The notes under the pieces were generated by a model. It searched no databases. It was not told the DNA's origin and saw only the letters and a list, made by a program, of their open reading frames with translations. Positions 37,701 through 48,905 of a stretch of DNA of 64,000 bases are shown piece after piece. The position numbers and the translations under genes are program-made. The first letter of the stretch is position 1, and each line of letters starts with the position of its first letter. The DNA comes from Hydractinia symbiolongicarpus (taxonomy: Eukaryota > Cnidaria > Hydrozoa > Anthoathecata > Hydractiniidae). The DNA is taken from NCBI RefSeq assembly GCF_029227915.1, contig NC_079875.1, forward strand, positions 15,929,001-15,993,000, written 5' to 3'.

Positions 37701-40700
37701 CTCCATTCTTTCCAACTACTAGTAATTGGTCTATAATTGCTAACTAGCCGTTTTGATCCCTTTTTAAAAATTGGAGTAATGTTTTCTTTCAACCAATCCT
37801 TAAGTACCATTTTTGTTTTAATGCTTTCCTTGAATATATTGGCAATGGTTCACATAGTACTGATGACATTTCTTTTAGTGCAGTGGGATTTGTCAGGGCC
37901 TGGTGGTTTGTTTCGCAATAATGCATTTAGTTTGTTGTGGACACCTTCAACTGTGATTTCAATGGACTCAAGTTTTGTGTCCCGAAATACATTTGGCATG
38001 GCTCAGGAAGTTGTGTCAACAATTTTTCCCATTTATTTTGTGACTGTAAAGCAGCAAATAAGGCTCAGGGGACATTACTTTATCCATTGAAACAAAATTG
38101 CATATAAACATATCTTTTATAGTGGCAGTGCTCAATAATGGTTTATAACAGAAATATCTCAAACCTTGTATCCTAAAAGTTCTGCACATAATGGCAGATA
38201 TAGTGTAATGGTAACATTAGCAAACTGTGTTAAAAACGTTTGATGGCGTACAGTTTAAAAAAGGCTTCATTTTATAGAGAAGAATTCTCAGTTTAGTCAT
38301 GGTATTTAGTTTAGGGTCTGATGATAAAAACCTTTTTCATAATTTAGAGACTTTTTCTGCAAAATCAATCAAATCAATTAAAAACAAAAAAAACATATAT
38401 TTTTAGAAACTAAAGCAAGATATGAATAAAAAAGGAAAATAAAAATATGAAAATGAAAATGAAATAGTGGTTTACATACTACTATGGTGCAAAATGGATG
38501 AGATAATAACCAGCCCCTTTGTCCTTGAATAATATTTTTCTGTAACAAAATTCTATTTAATGTGGGAAATTAATACTATCAAGTACACATTTTTATCAGC
38601 AAAAATGTTAACTTTTGAAAAGCTGATGTATGGAATTTTTCCAGTATATAGTATCCACTTATCCTTAAACCTATATGGCCCAGGGTTTTTCGAATATACT
38701 ATGACCAAGCAGGCCATTTCTTGAATAAAACTATGCCAGAGCTACAAAAAGCACCCGCTAAAAAAATTACGAGTGCTATGGTGTGCGAAAAATTGCACTC
38801 GTAAGCAAAATTTACAAGTGCGATGTGAATATTTGCAAGTGTGATTCACACTTAACTATTTTTTGTTTATCGCAAATGGTCTTCCGTCTTTCGTTCGAGT
38901 CTCAGTGTAATGCACCAGCCGAGCATAAGAGTGTCAGCATGAAGGAAAGGGGCCTTTAAGGGGACTTTCATGTTCTCTATACTTTTTAAACAAATCAATC
39001 ACGAAGAAATGCATGTTATGTAATCAGCGTAATAGCCTTTTTCATCGCTCTATAATATTTTTTTAAAAAAAGAAAAAATTCACGAGTGCGATAATAAACA
39101 CTCGTAAATCTTTTTACGAGTGTGCGGGCGAGTGCGCATGCGATCGCACTCGTCTCAAGGAATGGCCTGACCAAGGGTGGCAGATTCAACCTTCCTAAAC
39201 AACTTTAAAAGGGTGAAGTGAGCTCTTATTATTTATATAAAGAAACAGCCATAACATAAAAAAATTGAAATACCTTTTTTTCATAAAATATGTTTACATA
39301 ACATCAGAAGAACCAGTCCCTTGCCGAAGTTTTCAGGATTCTTCATATGTTCCATGCACTTAGAGCCGGACTGCTTTGAAAGATATCTCTAGGTAATTAC
39401 CTGATCTACGTAAATCATTTGTTTTTGTATGTATCAAACAAACACATGCTTATTTTGTATTTGTTTATCCACATGAAGAGATATGGTGTAAACTTTGTGT
39501 TCGTAACGAACAATTACATAGCAAGCCAATAAAAATTATATTTTACACAATGATTCTTCCTTTTAACATTGATGATTTCAAATATGCTTCGGATTTAAAG
39601 ATAAAATAATATTTACATCCCTACAACTCAATATCTTGACAGACAGGGGTATAATGACTTTCTTTAAAAATGTACCTATTTTCAATTTTAATTGCATCAC
39701 CTCTCAAATTATTGAGAGCAGAGAGGGTTGTGGCGAACACAGGTTTGCACAAGCATACCATGGAAAAAACATCCTCAGACTCTGTGATACATCGTTTTCT
39801 TAAAAAGAGAAATTAAAAATTTACCCCCTGTTTACATGCACTTATCGAGAGCACGTCTCACTATTCTATTTATTCATTAGAACGCATTTTCAGTATTCTA
39901 TTTTTATGATAAATATTCCAGTGAAGGTTTTTTCATGACGATTGTGTTGAAAAGTTTTATTGTAAAGAGCTTAGTAAGAAACTTTCCATCCTTTTGTGCA
40001 TCTGAAAAATGTATTAACTTTTTATGTTGGACTTTATTTTTAACACGATTTAATTTACCAAATTCAAATTTTTGAAGGTAGAAGAATGTTAAAGAAAATA
40101 TCACTTATATGTCATGATTATAAATATGAAAGACTTTATATTCAGCGAAATTATTTCTCCCTTCAAAGTAGTCCTCAAGAATTTCATTATTTTTGCAGCA
40201 CAAACTTTCAGAGAATAAACTTTATTGGTTTGCAGTGACCACTGTATTTACACCAACTATTGTTTCCAGATTGATTGCCTTTTTGTCAGTTTTGTTTTCT
40301 TGATTGGAACTTTCAGATAAAAAACTAAATGGCTTTAGAGCCAAAATGTCTTGAACAGTGTTTTCGTTATCACTTGATGAGAAACTCTAATGTATTTTTG
40401 TTTCTCATTCAAAAGTTTGTTAAATTAAAAGTTTGTTAATAAACACCAACATAGAGCCTCATCTAACTTGCACGATGTTTTGAACTAAAAAACGTTTGAT
40501 ACACTTTTTGTAAATACAAAGTTTTTATGGATATGTACACATGGAAAATAGGTATATATTTAGAAATAAATTCTTATGTTTGTGTGTTATTTATCTGATT
40601 TTATAGGTTGAAATACAAATACATATAGTAAAAAAAAGTACTTATGTTTGAGGTTACTTCCCCATTAACAGTTTTGCCCTAAATAAACTTGGCACACTAT

Positions 40701-43700
40701 AAATTTTTGCTTATGTCAGCATTTTTTGATGACTTTATTGAAAGCTTAATTTTGTCAAAAATACTACTATCTAAAATTTACAGAATGATTCCCCTTGATG
40801 ATTTATTACATTTTCCTTTTCTACATTTTTACATGCAGGTGTGGAAATTATAAAAAATTCAGTAAAGTACCATAACAATGCAACATAGCAAAAAAAATTA
40901 TTAAAAAAAATCGATAGGGGTGAAGCGATGGAAAATTAGATATTAAAAAGTTAGACAAAGACTATAACAACTTTAAAAAGAATAAATAACCACCTTTAGG
41001 TCAACTAAATATTAAACTCAACTGATTTTCTCGTTCTGAAAAGTTTAGTTTTAATGTGCACTATTTGAAATGTTTGTTACTCATATTTTTATATAACTTG
41101 CATACTACCTTTAGTTGTTGGTTTTTTTAATTCATTTTAACCTGTGTCATCTTAATATGTGTTCTTATTTTGTAGAAAAAAGAACTTCCAGAGACTGTAA
41201 AATCATTTACGATATTAGAAAATTTTTCCGAATCACCAACCTTCAAAGTTTCTGGATCAATAGGAGGCAAAATTGCTTCCGAGTTGAATTTTAACCTTTC
41301 AGGTTCAGATACAGTGACTCTTACAATTAAACTAGGTGATGTAGTGAAAACTGAGGTGAGATAGCTGCTTATGTATATTACAAACTCTCTTTATGTACCA
41401 GGGCCAACTATAGAATTTAACTTTCTGATAAAGTGTAGCTTTTTATATATGGCAGGGCTTTTTTTTTCCTTTAGTACAGGTTGTAGAAAGCAAAACTGAC
41501 ATGCTTTCATTTTTCTATCTGAAAAGGAACGTGTCAGTGAGCTCACTTGCATTAAACGAATATAAAGGCTTTAGCTTTATCCAAGACAATCACTTTTCAG
41601 TGAAAGAAAAATATCAACCCAATCTGTTGTTTTTAATTTTTCTAGGTTTGTTGGCAAACACTTCAAGAGTTTCTTCAAGAAAACAGGGTCAATCTGTCAC
41701 ATTCAATATTTCGTGAAGTTAGAAAATCCAAGCGAACATCTCTTTGTGTGGTTTTAGAGTCATTGTCAACTAAAGGTGATGGTAACTTAGAGGAAACATC
41801 AGAAGCAACAGGTTTGTGCAGTTTGTAGGTATTGGTTTTAAGGTGAAGATTTGTTGATTTTTCATCATTTTTAGTTGGTTTCAGAATTAGGAAAAAATAT
41901 GATGTCATGCTTGTTGTCATGGTGACTAATTGTTTAACAGGTGGTCAGGAAAGTTAGACAAAATCACCATTTTTTTTAAAAATAAATAATGCTGCATCTT
42001 GGACTAAATAACTTCATAATTTTTTATCCTAATTTTTTTAATTTGCTAACAAACATCTGTGACAAGTTTTGTAGCATCAACTATTCTGAGCCCCATAAAG
42101 CCTGTCTTGAATAGCGTTATATAAAATGTCTAGCATGAAATGTATAACAGCTGAAAAGATAGTCGATTTTTTACTGCGTTTTGTATCTGTTCTTGTTTTT
42201 TTTAGCATTTTTTCTACTTTTTCCTTCAAAGTAAAACTAATAAAATAATTGAAGAACAGCGTGGTTATAGAAATGTGCTATAGAAAGGTTTGTGTATAGT
42301 TTGTTTGCTTTTCCAGTATTGATAAAATAGTATAAGCCAGACAGAAAGAAGAAGAGTTTTGGTAATTTTGATAGCCATAGATACTTCCTCTTTGTATATG
42401 TTTTACAAAGTATAGCTACCTGATATGTATTCAGTTTATATTTAGCGGTCTGGATATTAGTTACCCTAGTGTATAAATTAAGTTTAGTATAGCTACAGCA
42501 GCTTTACTTTATTGATTATATCTGTTAAAACCATAGCTCATGGGCTAGAACCTATATGACTTTGAGATTTCATCTTACTTATCTAACGATATCTATCTTT
42601 GTAGTCTTTGTTAAAAATATGGCTCTAAATAATTTGATTTGAGTTTGTCAGCATGACTTGTGGAATATCTACTTAGACACGAAAAATGTTAAAGAAGCAA
42701 CAGGTACTTTTCAGGACATTTTGAGAACACTTTCAGAGCATAATTATAATTTGGAGTGTACTTTTTTTTAATACTATTATTATATTTTAGAACGTCCTAT
42801 CTTGCATAGAGGCTTTTCTTGTTTTAGGCGCTATAACTCATTGTGTTAAACTTTTATGGGGGAGATGTTTGTAAAACTCTGAAAAGATTACATATCAGGA
42901 AAAAATTACTTGGTATTTAACGTTTTGTGTACAGGCATAGCATGATTGTCTATTTATATTGCATATATGTCGTAAATTGTTTTTTGAAGTTTTGTGTAAA
43001 GTTTTGTGGGAAAGGATCATATATGTTTGAATGAAATTTAATTTTTGTTGAATTAGACTTTACACCTTGCAAGCCAAACAGCAACATTGCATTTTTTATA
43101 TTTTGTATAAACTTTATCAGGGAGAACTGTATGGTGGGGAAATTTTGTGTAAAACTTTGTATTTAAGACCATGTGATTATTTTGTTGATTTAAAATTTAA
43201 GTCTTGCAAACCATATTGAATTTTTGTATCAAAGCATTGTGGTAGAAGGTAGTATGTAAAATACCAACATCACTGTTTTCAGTTGATTTATATTTTACGT
43301 GTTCCAGACTGTGGCTTTTTTTATGCTTATTGTAAATTTTTTGGAAAACAGTTCTCATTTTTGGAGGATCAGCTGTTGCTATAGGCTCATATGCAATATA
43401 CCAAAAGAGCTGTTGTTTTTTGTTTACATATTGTAACAGACGTATGTGAGAGAATACCTTGCGACCTTACGACCTTAACTGTGCTGAGATTATGCTAAGA
43501 ATATATCATGATGATTTTGCCGAAAAGTTAAGAATATTTATAGGTTGACACAAAAAACACTATTTTTATATAAAAGCTTGTTTGTTTTTGATACATATTG
43601 TTATATATTGGTATCCTTTATATGTTTTGAGTGTGAAATAGAATGGATGCCCATGGGCATAAAGTCTGTTATGTTATTAGTAATGATTAGCACATCTCCC

Positions 43701-46700
43701 CCCCCCCCCATCTACTATGATTATATGTACAATTAAAATGCAATTTGTTCATCACTAACATAATGCCAAGCAGTAAGCGGGATTCGATCCGCGGTCGAAA
43801 GAACTGGGACACACATTATATTCGGTCTGATCGGGGTGAAGCATTCTCTGTCAGGGAATTGCCTGAGAGCAAAATGGAACGAGTTACTTACAGCTGGGTT
43901 TACCCACCTGGGTAGAAACCACGGGGTCGATTACATCATCAAAAATTCTTCTAACCCTAATATCTCATTAAAAGTTTGTCAAAAGCATGTGATTCTTTTT
44001 GATTATCTCTTCAAACTGTACACAATGCAAGAAAGTGCTTCACAAATTTATGATTATTTATGTAGATGGATATTTAATGACGTCATCAAAGTATATCCAT
44101 GTAACTGTTTGCCTCCCTGATCAAGTGGATATTTCCACAGACCAAATTAATTAGTATATTAATTCCTTTGAAATTTACGAAAAACTCAGGGAGTTTTAAG
44201 TTTATTTTTTCTCCAAGAACTTGGTGCAGTATAAGCGCCAAGGTTTCCTGCAAAATAGGTCTTATTAACTGGATGATCATATTGCATATTTTTTAATAGT
44301 TTCGACTGATGATAAAGAAGGGGGAAAATCTACTGTTACTGTTGATGTTACCGAATCAGGTTCTCTTAACAAGAAAAATACACACACATTTACAATCCCA
44401 CACGATACAGTTCTAGCATACAGCTGCAATGAGCTCTCTATTGACAAGATGGGCTTTGCAGCACTTCACACTGTAGTGGACCGATTGGATGATTATAATG
44501 AACCATTGTTCCTAGAGAAAGCTGTGGCCAATGATCCAAGTATGTTTTTGTTTATGTCAGGTTTAATTAACCTTTTGAAATACATAATTTTCTAATGTTT
44601 TCCTCAATACTTCCTTTTTATAAACATAAATATTTGAATTAATGTCATTTACAATGACTATTGAGTTGTTTTGGTGTTGCAGTGTCAGTCAACTTAAAAG
44701 TGCAGTTGTGTGTTTCCTTCATTATGACATATATATAAAAAGTCACTTTGGTTTAGTTGATGAAATCAAGAACAAGCTTGAACCATTACTTAAAGCAGAC
44801 AACTTTGAGCAGTTCAGAAATGGATGTAAATTGATATTACCAAGCATGACTCATGAATCTCTGGAAGCTTTGCATTTGTTGGTATGAATCATTTCAAAGT
44901 GATCATTTTGCAAAATGCTGCTACACACCATTTTTTAATGCCCTTGCGTTGAAAATTGAAATTTCCTTACAACTACTTTTGCTGTGCCACCAAAATATTT
45001 CCTTTTTTATATTTCTTAAGAGAAAGACATTTATTATGTTATTTGCCTTTTTATATAAGTCAAGTGAAAGCCTGAAAAACTGGTTAAATTTTCCCCACTT
45101 GAAAAAATGCAAGGAGTGAAATTAAAAAAGACACTACTATTTGGGTAAAAATATATTAAGCTGCTTACTTTAAAAATCAACGGCCAAAGCATGTTTCAGG
45201 TGAAGCGAATATTACTTTAACAGTGTGGTATTTAAGCATTTATTTGACACTTTAGTATTAGTATTAAAATATGCAGCAATTCGAAGCCTAATAATGCGGA
45301 ATCAACCTGTTTTTGTTACTATAGATGATTAAATGAACTTTTAATGTTATATTTTTTAGCTTTCTTCTGCTGAATTGAGTATAGAGCAACCATCAGAAGA
45401 TAAATCGATGTCTGTATCTTCTCTTAGGTAAGTAGACATGGTTAGAGTTCAAAATCATATTCTATTTATGATATTTCGTGTCAGGAACCGTCTTTAAACA
45501 TTGTATAATTTTTAAGTGTTATTATTAAAACAAAGGCATTCTTTTCCCTAACTTAGGGAAAAGTCAGTGCTCTGCAGGTTGTACAATGGCTAGTTTTGCG
45601 AAGATCGGCTCTGTAAGTCAAATGGTATTGTAACTTACCGTTTCAAGGAAAAAAGATAGATATGTGAATCTTTTTGCAAATATGACTTTTGATTTGAAAT
45701 ATGTCCACAGTATAATGAATAAAGCTTGTGTTGTAGCGTGAACAAGGCAGTATTTTAAAGCTAAGGTTAGGGGATCGATGCAAGAAGGGTCTTAAAAGTA
45801 GGGGTATGCTTCTTTTAAAGGCTGATAAACAGGAGACCATATATATAGAGAGAGAGAAGAGGTTGAAATTCACTATAATATAAAACTTATTACTCCATTG
45901 ATCAAAGAGTTTCCTAAAAATAGTATGCAACAACTACAATGTCACGAAGATATTGTCAATCCATATAAACATCATTATTCAAAATTGAGGATATTTTTAA
46001 GAAATCAATAAAATTATTAAATGTAAGTTCTTCCTTTTTAAGATGTTTCAGAGGGTATTCTTTATTTGTTTAACTTTCTTTTCTTTTTAGTCAAATATTT
46101 GAGACTCAAAGTGACGAAAATGACACCTTCAATCACCTCTTATTGCATCTTGGCTTCACTGTTGAAAAAGATAAAGAGAACGCACAGATCTATTTCCCTT
46201 CATCAGAGAAAGAGTCTATCTTGAAAGCTACCTTAGGATTGGTGGACGCGTTGGCAGGTAAATACACGACAAGTAAAATCACATCTAGTGAACTGATTTG
46301 TCTGTTGTCCACGTGCCTTTTATGTAATACGCATGACATTTAATTGTCAATTTTTGCTTGTTAGCAAAATTAAATTTCTTGTAAAACATTAAACGCTTTA
46401 TAGGAATATCACAATGGGATTCACTTAATAATTAAGAACATCTTAAGAATAATCCTCAGGTTGAAGAAGGAGAATAAAAAGACTCATTCTTATCAAGCTT
46501 TTTAATGTTTCCAACAGCGTATCTAAAGTAATAAAACGCCAACATTCAACGTGTGTCAAGGTCTTCTAACACAATATGGCAAACATTTCATATACATATA
46601 CAATACACGTGTAAAAAAATGTGCTAAAATAATTTAGACCTGAAAATTGATAAAATATAAGATTATTCCAGCCTGCTCTGATTTTTATCATTCTTGTAAA

Positions 46701-48180
46701 AAGTGCGTTTTTGACGACTTTTTGATGATTTTAAAGGGATTCATTTTTCGCAATCTTTTTTGTAAGTAATAACAATATCACGGTTATGCAATAACAATAA
46801 TCATCATATAAAGTATGAAAATTGTGAAAATAAAAAGTAATTAATTATATTTTTTGTGGCATATATATTCCCACTAAACGGTTCTAGCTACTATATATTT
46901 TTTTCTGCTATTCTCATTAACCTTTTTTTTATTGCCAAAAATATCTTTATCAGAAATTCACTTGCTGGTACTTATTCGCGAAAGTCAGTTTTTTATTCGA
47001 GATCAGGAAAAAGTTCTTATGCGAAAATTAATCTTGCGAAAGTTTCTGATTTTTGTAATTTTTTTTTTTTTGTGGCTACTTTGCATCCAGTGTTAAATTC
47101 TGTTCTCTGCGTAGGATCGCTGTCCAATGTATTAGAGCTCTGATAAAAACTAGAAGACTATTTTATTTATTTTTTTCGTTTAGATATTGACTTAGGAGCT
47201 CGAAAACTTCTTTCAAACATTTCGCCTGCCAATTTAAAGAGACTTCTGAAGATGGTAAGATTTTGTTGTGATTGTAAAATGTACTTGAACAAGGAGAATT
47301 ATATTTCACTATTTCTTTGTTTAACAGCCAGTTTGATTGAGAATGTTGATGTTTCGATGAAGGCAGTTGCTATTTGAAAACCAAATAATAGTACCTACCG
47401 TCAGTCCCTTCTTTTTTCCTATAAATGTGTCTAAATATGTTTGAAATTAGCTTATGTTTGCCAGGGTGATTACACCTTCTAAAATCTAAATAACCCCTCC
47501 TATAATCTTCCCCCCCCCCCCGCAAAAAAAAATTATGCGATGTGCAATTGCTTTTCTTTCGATGTATTTATATTTTTACTATAACTTTTTCAAAGACGAA
47601 CTCTTTATTTCATCTTAAAATGTCAAGTTTTTATATGCTTTTTAGTGTTTTCTCTTAAAATTTGATCCCCAAACTTCTTAAAATGTTTTTTAACTTTAAC
47701 ATTCTAAAGTTTTGACTACCATCTTTGCCAAGTAGGGGTAAACACGCAATAATTCACAGTTAAGGGACAAGGGAATATTATGGTGATTTGACCCTTAAAT
47801 TACGTAAATTCGCGAAGAAAGTAGGTGCCAATAACAGTTGACTCATTCGCAATATTCTTGGAGCGTCGAAAGAGATTTTTCAAACTGTGGCAAATTGATG
47901 CTCTTGTAAAGCTTTTACCCACTCAATTTTTTAAATTTTTACTCTTTGAATGTTTTAATATTTTCAGATTGAAAACCAACTACACGGGGAAGATACCTCG
48001 AAGAAGTCAATGAAAAGCGTGTTTTTAAATGATCCATCCACTGAACTGTTTTTAAAGAACATTGGATTCATTGAAATGGTAGTTGATGACGATGAGTTGT
48101 TGTGTTTTCCAGAGCGTAACAAACATCTGTTGAGGGATGTGTACACTGTCATATATGTGTTGTCCATGACAGAAGATTAA
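31772..48180 (+). CDS. GSDME: Gasdermin family protein (gasdermin-E-like), 9 exons
   Basis: Gasdermins are cytosolic two-domain proteins; proteolysis releases the N-terminal domain, which forms membrane pores and causes lytic cell death. Exons: 31772-31972, 41176-41355, 41646-41811, 44300-44539, 44706-44881, 45360-45427, 46091-46257, 47184-47254, 47968-48180. All junctions keep phase and total 1,482 nt (493 residues), the usual gasdermin E size. Exon 1 has the N-terminal pattern [13 protein letters not shown] then [13 protein letters not shown], the basic aromatic patch of the family. Exons 2-4 are the beta-rich pore domain ([20 protein letters not shown], then [20 protein letters not shown]). 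Exons 5-9 are the helical C-terminal domain, with two related modules ([13 protein letters not shown] and [13 protein letters not shown]). ATG 31784 is an equally good start. A DRLD tetrapeptide in exon 4 is a possible caspase site. The exon 5 acceptor (44704-44705) is the weakest junction. Confidence 0.85.
31985..32060 (+). repeat. TTCGCGAAA-type dispersed repeat, copy 1
   Basis: It contains ATTCGCGAAACTTTATCCC and GCGAAATTTTCCGAATTTCTTC then TTCGCAAAAGTTTATCCA, a string closely matched at 34960-35030. It lies just after the gasdermin exon 1 donor. Confidence 0.6.
32198..32842 (-). CDS. HIRAN-domain-like protein, probable transposon accessory ORF
   Basis: A complete 214-codon ORF on the minus strand inside gasdermin intron 1. 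Residues about 15-115 resemble a HIRAN-type fold: [20 protein letters not shown], then an E-x-NN-x-F-x-x-FAIKT segment, then [20 protein letters not shown]. After it, [20 protein letters not shown] is a block I associate with uncharacterised proteins near transposons in cnidarian and fish genomes. The C-terminus (from about 160) is Lys/Arg/Glu-rich and low complexity. It lies head to head with a broken pogo transposase, 255 bp apart, and may have been mobilised with it. HIRAN domains bind DNA ends in known proteins; the function here is unknown. No lesion was seen. Confidence 0.55.
   Translation of the reverse strand: MKRPVRMLSRTFDAAVRGFHYFRKYWSPEKEEKLFCLHEENNAFNYFAIKTRQEDGTIVGHLPRELSRTLKFILDRVARILAVLTSTHYRKSPLVQGGIEIPCKVTVAMSPTLKNGQLLDRLMELVDAVYSEPTAPLILGSIFADELEVECVSDEIYKKNLPNGEKRKKVKETKSHDIRDMLYKNKESKRSKSEDANNENMKRRDENTETILID
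33098..34832 (+). pseudogene. Pogo/Tigger-family transposase, broken
   Basis: DDD-type transposase of a Tc1-mariner-superfamily DNA transposon. Exon 1 (33098-33245) encodes three 9-residue NEKQNSQ repeats; exon 2 starts at 33366 in matching phase. A psq/CENP-B-like DNA-binding part ([26 protein letters not shown]) precedes the catalytic domain with [23 protein letters not shown] and [13 protein letters not shown], so all three acidic residues remain. Damage: an in-frame TGA at 33950-33952, and a frame change plus apparent loss of about 50 residues between the third Asp (about 34455) and [23 protein letters not shown] in another frame (from 34494). The acidic tail ends at 34832. It is not functional as read. 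Confidence 0.85.
34915..35050 (+). repeat. TTCGCGAAA-type dispersed repeat, copy 2
   Basis: At least six CGCGAAA units in 130 bp, including GCGAAATTTTCCGAATTTCT and GCGAAAGTTTATCCA shared in the same orientation with 31985-32060. The two copies bracket the HIRAN and pogo ORFs. Confidence 0.6.
35185..36945 (+). pseudogene. Ty1/copia retrotransposon Pol fragment (protease-integrase)
   Basis: A remnant of an LTR retrotransposon inside gasdermin intron 1. A frameshifted zinc knuckle (CYHCG, then HVKRYC in the next frame) near 35190-35245 marks the gag end. Then come an aspartic protease in which the catalytic motif reads VHSGATCHM (Asp to His, codon CAT at 35413-35415), a pre-integrase segment ([16 protein letters not shown]), and an integrase core with [23 protein letters not shown] and [15 protein letters not shown]. 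The integrase motif IHSNVCG has Asn where Asp is expected. The frame reaches [14 protein letters not shown] at the entry to RT and is cut there by LINE sequence at about 36945. No RT, RNase H or LTR was found. The open frame continues artefactually to 37008. Confidence 0.88.
36945..38090 (-). mobile_element. CR1-like LINE reverse-transcriptase fragment, interrupted
   Basis: Minus-strand remains of a LINE RT in several frames. From 38090 downward: KPPGPDK near 37900, [10 protein letters not shown] then NYRPI near 37730-37775, an interruption (37475-37725), then [60 protein letters not shown], a stop, [27 protein letters not shown] and the catalytic KFADDTKLF near 36990. It abuts the copia fragment at about 36945. 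It is a decayed copy with in-frame stops. Confidence 0.85.
37475..37725 (-). mobile_element. Nested LINE 3'-end insertion within the CR1-like RT
   Basis: It splits the RT between the NYRPI and SQICKVLE motifs. On the minus strand it reads [18 protein letters not shown] then [16 protein letters not shown] and DWKTVI, the typical C-terminal end of a different LINE lineage, followed by a short 3' UTR and an A-rich tail (AATAAAAAAAAATAATATAAA region, about 37460-37490). This is a 5'-truncated insertion of roughly 250 bp into an older LINE. Confidence 0.75.
38710..39169. mobile_element. 460-bp MITE with 15-bp TIRs and ACCAAG target duplication
   Basis: The left end CAGGCCATTTCTTGA and the inverted right end CAGGCCATTCCTTGA differ at one base. 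ACCAAG flanks both sides (38704-38709 and 39170-39175). Subterminal ACGAGTGC and CACTCGT motifs recur in both orientations (near 38773, 38796, 39080, 39100, 39115, 39145). It is non-coding. hAT-type elements have CAGG-like ends and repeated subterminal motifs, but their target duplication is usually 8 bp, so the superfamily is open. Confidence 0.75.
46970..47055 (+). repeat. TTCGCGAAA-type dispersed repeat, copy 3
   Basis: TATTCGCGAAAGTCAG, TATGCGAAAATTAATCTTGCGAAAG and following sequence resemble the copies at 31985 and 34915. It lies in the gasdermin intron between exons 7 and 8. A further weak copy (ATTCGCGAAAATTATTATG) is near 49633. Confidence 0.5.
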
Positions 48181-48813
48181 ACTGACACACCAAACATGAC
48201 GTGGTATGAACATGTCATGGAAGTAGTGGGAAGTAGTGTATTAAAATGGGTGATTTCTATACATGCTTTTTTTAAAGTTGCTTAAATTTCTCTTACGAAT
48301 ATCTCTTTGGAATTTTTCTATTCACGTGGTTACCTACGCAGTTAGGCTATTGCGCTAATTAAAAAAACTTCTGGAACAAGATGTTTCCGAAACTTTTTTT
48401 TCTTTTTCTCCAAAACGCGTTAAAATAGTTGCTTCGTTTTTTGAAGGATTCGAGGTTCATGTTGGTTTTATAAACTCGCTTATGTGGGAAAAGTGTATAT
48501 ACATGGTAGGAAACGATATGTTTTTCAAAGAAGAGTATGCGATCGAGTTTGTGCGTTAAAAAACGCTGTTAAACTTTTCGACAAAATGTTAAACGTCTTA
48601 ACTTGTTATTGTTTGAAGTTAAAGAAATTCGATTCAAAAAAGTTCGCTCTAACGTTATACATAAGCTTTGATTGACATAGGGATTTCTCTTGTGTTTGTG
48701 TGCGTTGAAATATGGAAAGAATTATAGCAAAAAAAAAAAAAAGCCGAACAGCTGAAAAAATAAGTTAAAAAGTGTTTAAACGGTTAACGTTGTTTAATTA
48801 TTTTAATTTAAAA

Positions 48814-48905
48814 TCTATATTATAATACCCGTATACGTCTGTCCGTCTGTCACGCAAAATAGTAGCTTAGCTGCGCAAGTAGGGAGACGCACGCAGTACG
48901 GTATA
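48814..48905 (+). mobile_element. 5' part of a Helitron-like miniature element
   Basis: It shares TCTATATTATAATACCCGTA and then AGTAGCTTAGCTGCGCAA and ACGGTATAAA with 21416-21563, but the 3' hairpin and CTAG are not found at the expected distance, so the copy is truncated or diverged. Confidence 0.6.

Noticed and set aside
43750-44120. tRNA-like B-box (GGATCGAATCC on the minus strand) and a 94-codon open frame
   Set aside because: No matching A-box or cloverleaf was found, so a tRNA or tRNA-derived SINE cannot be supported; the open frame has no recognised domain.
44641-44705. Acceptor at 44681-44682 for gasdermin exon 5 (stronger pyrimidine tract)
   Set aside because: In the phase given by exon 4 it leads to a stop within about 20 codons; the acceptor at 44704-44705 keeps the conserved frame.
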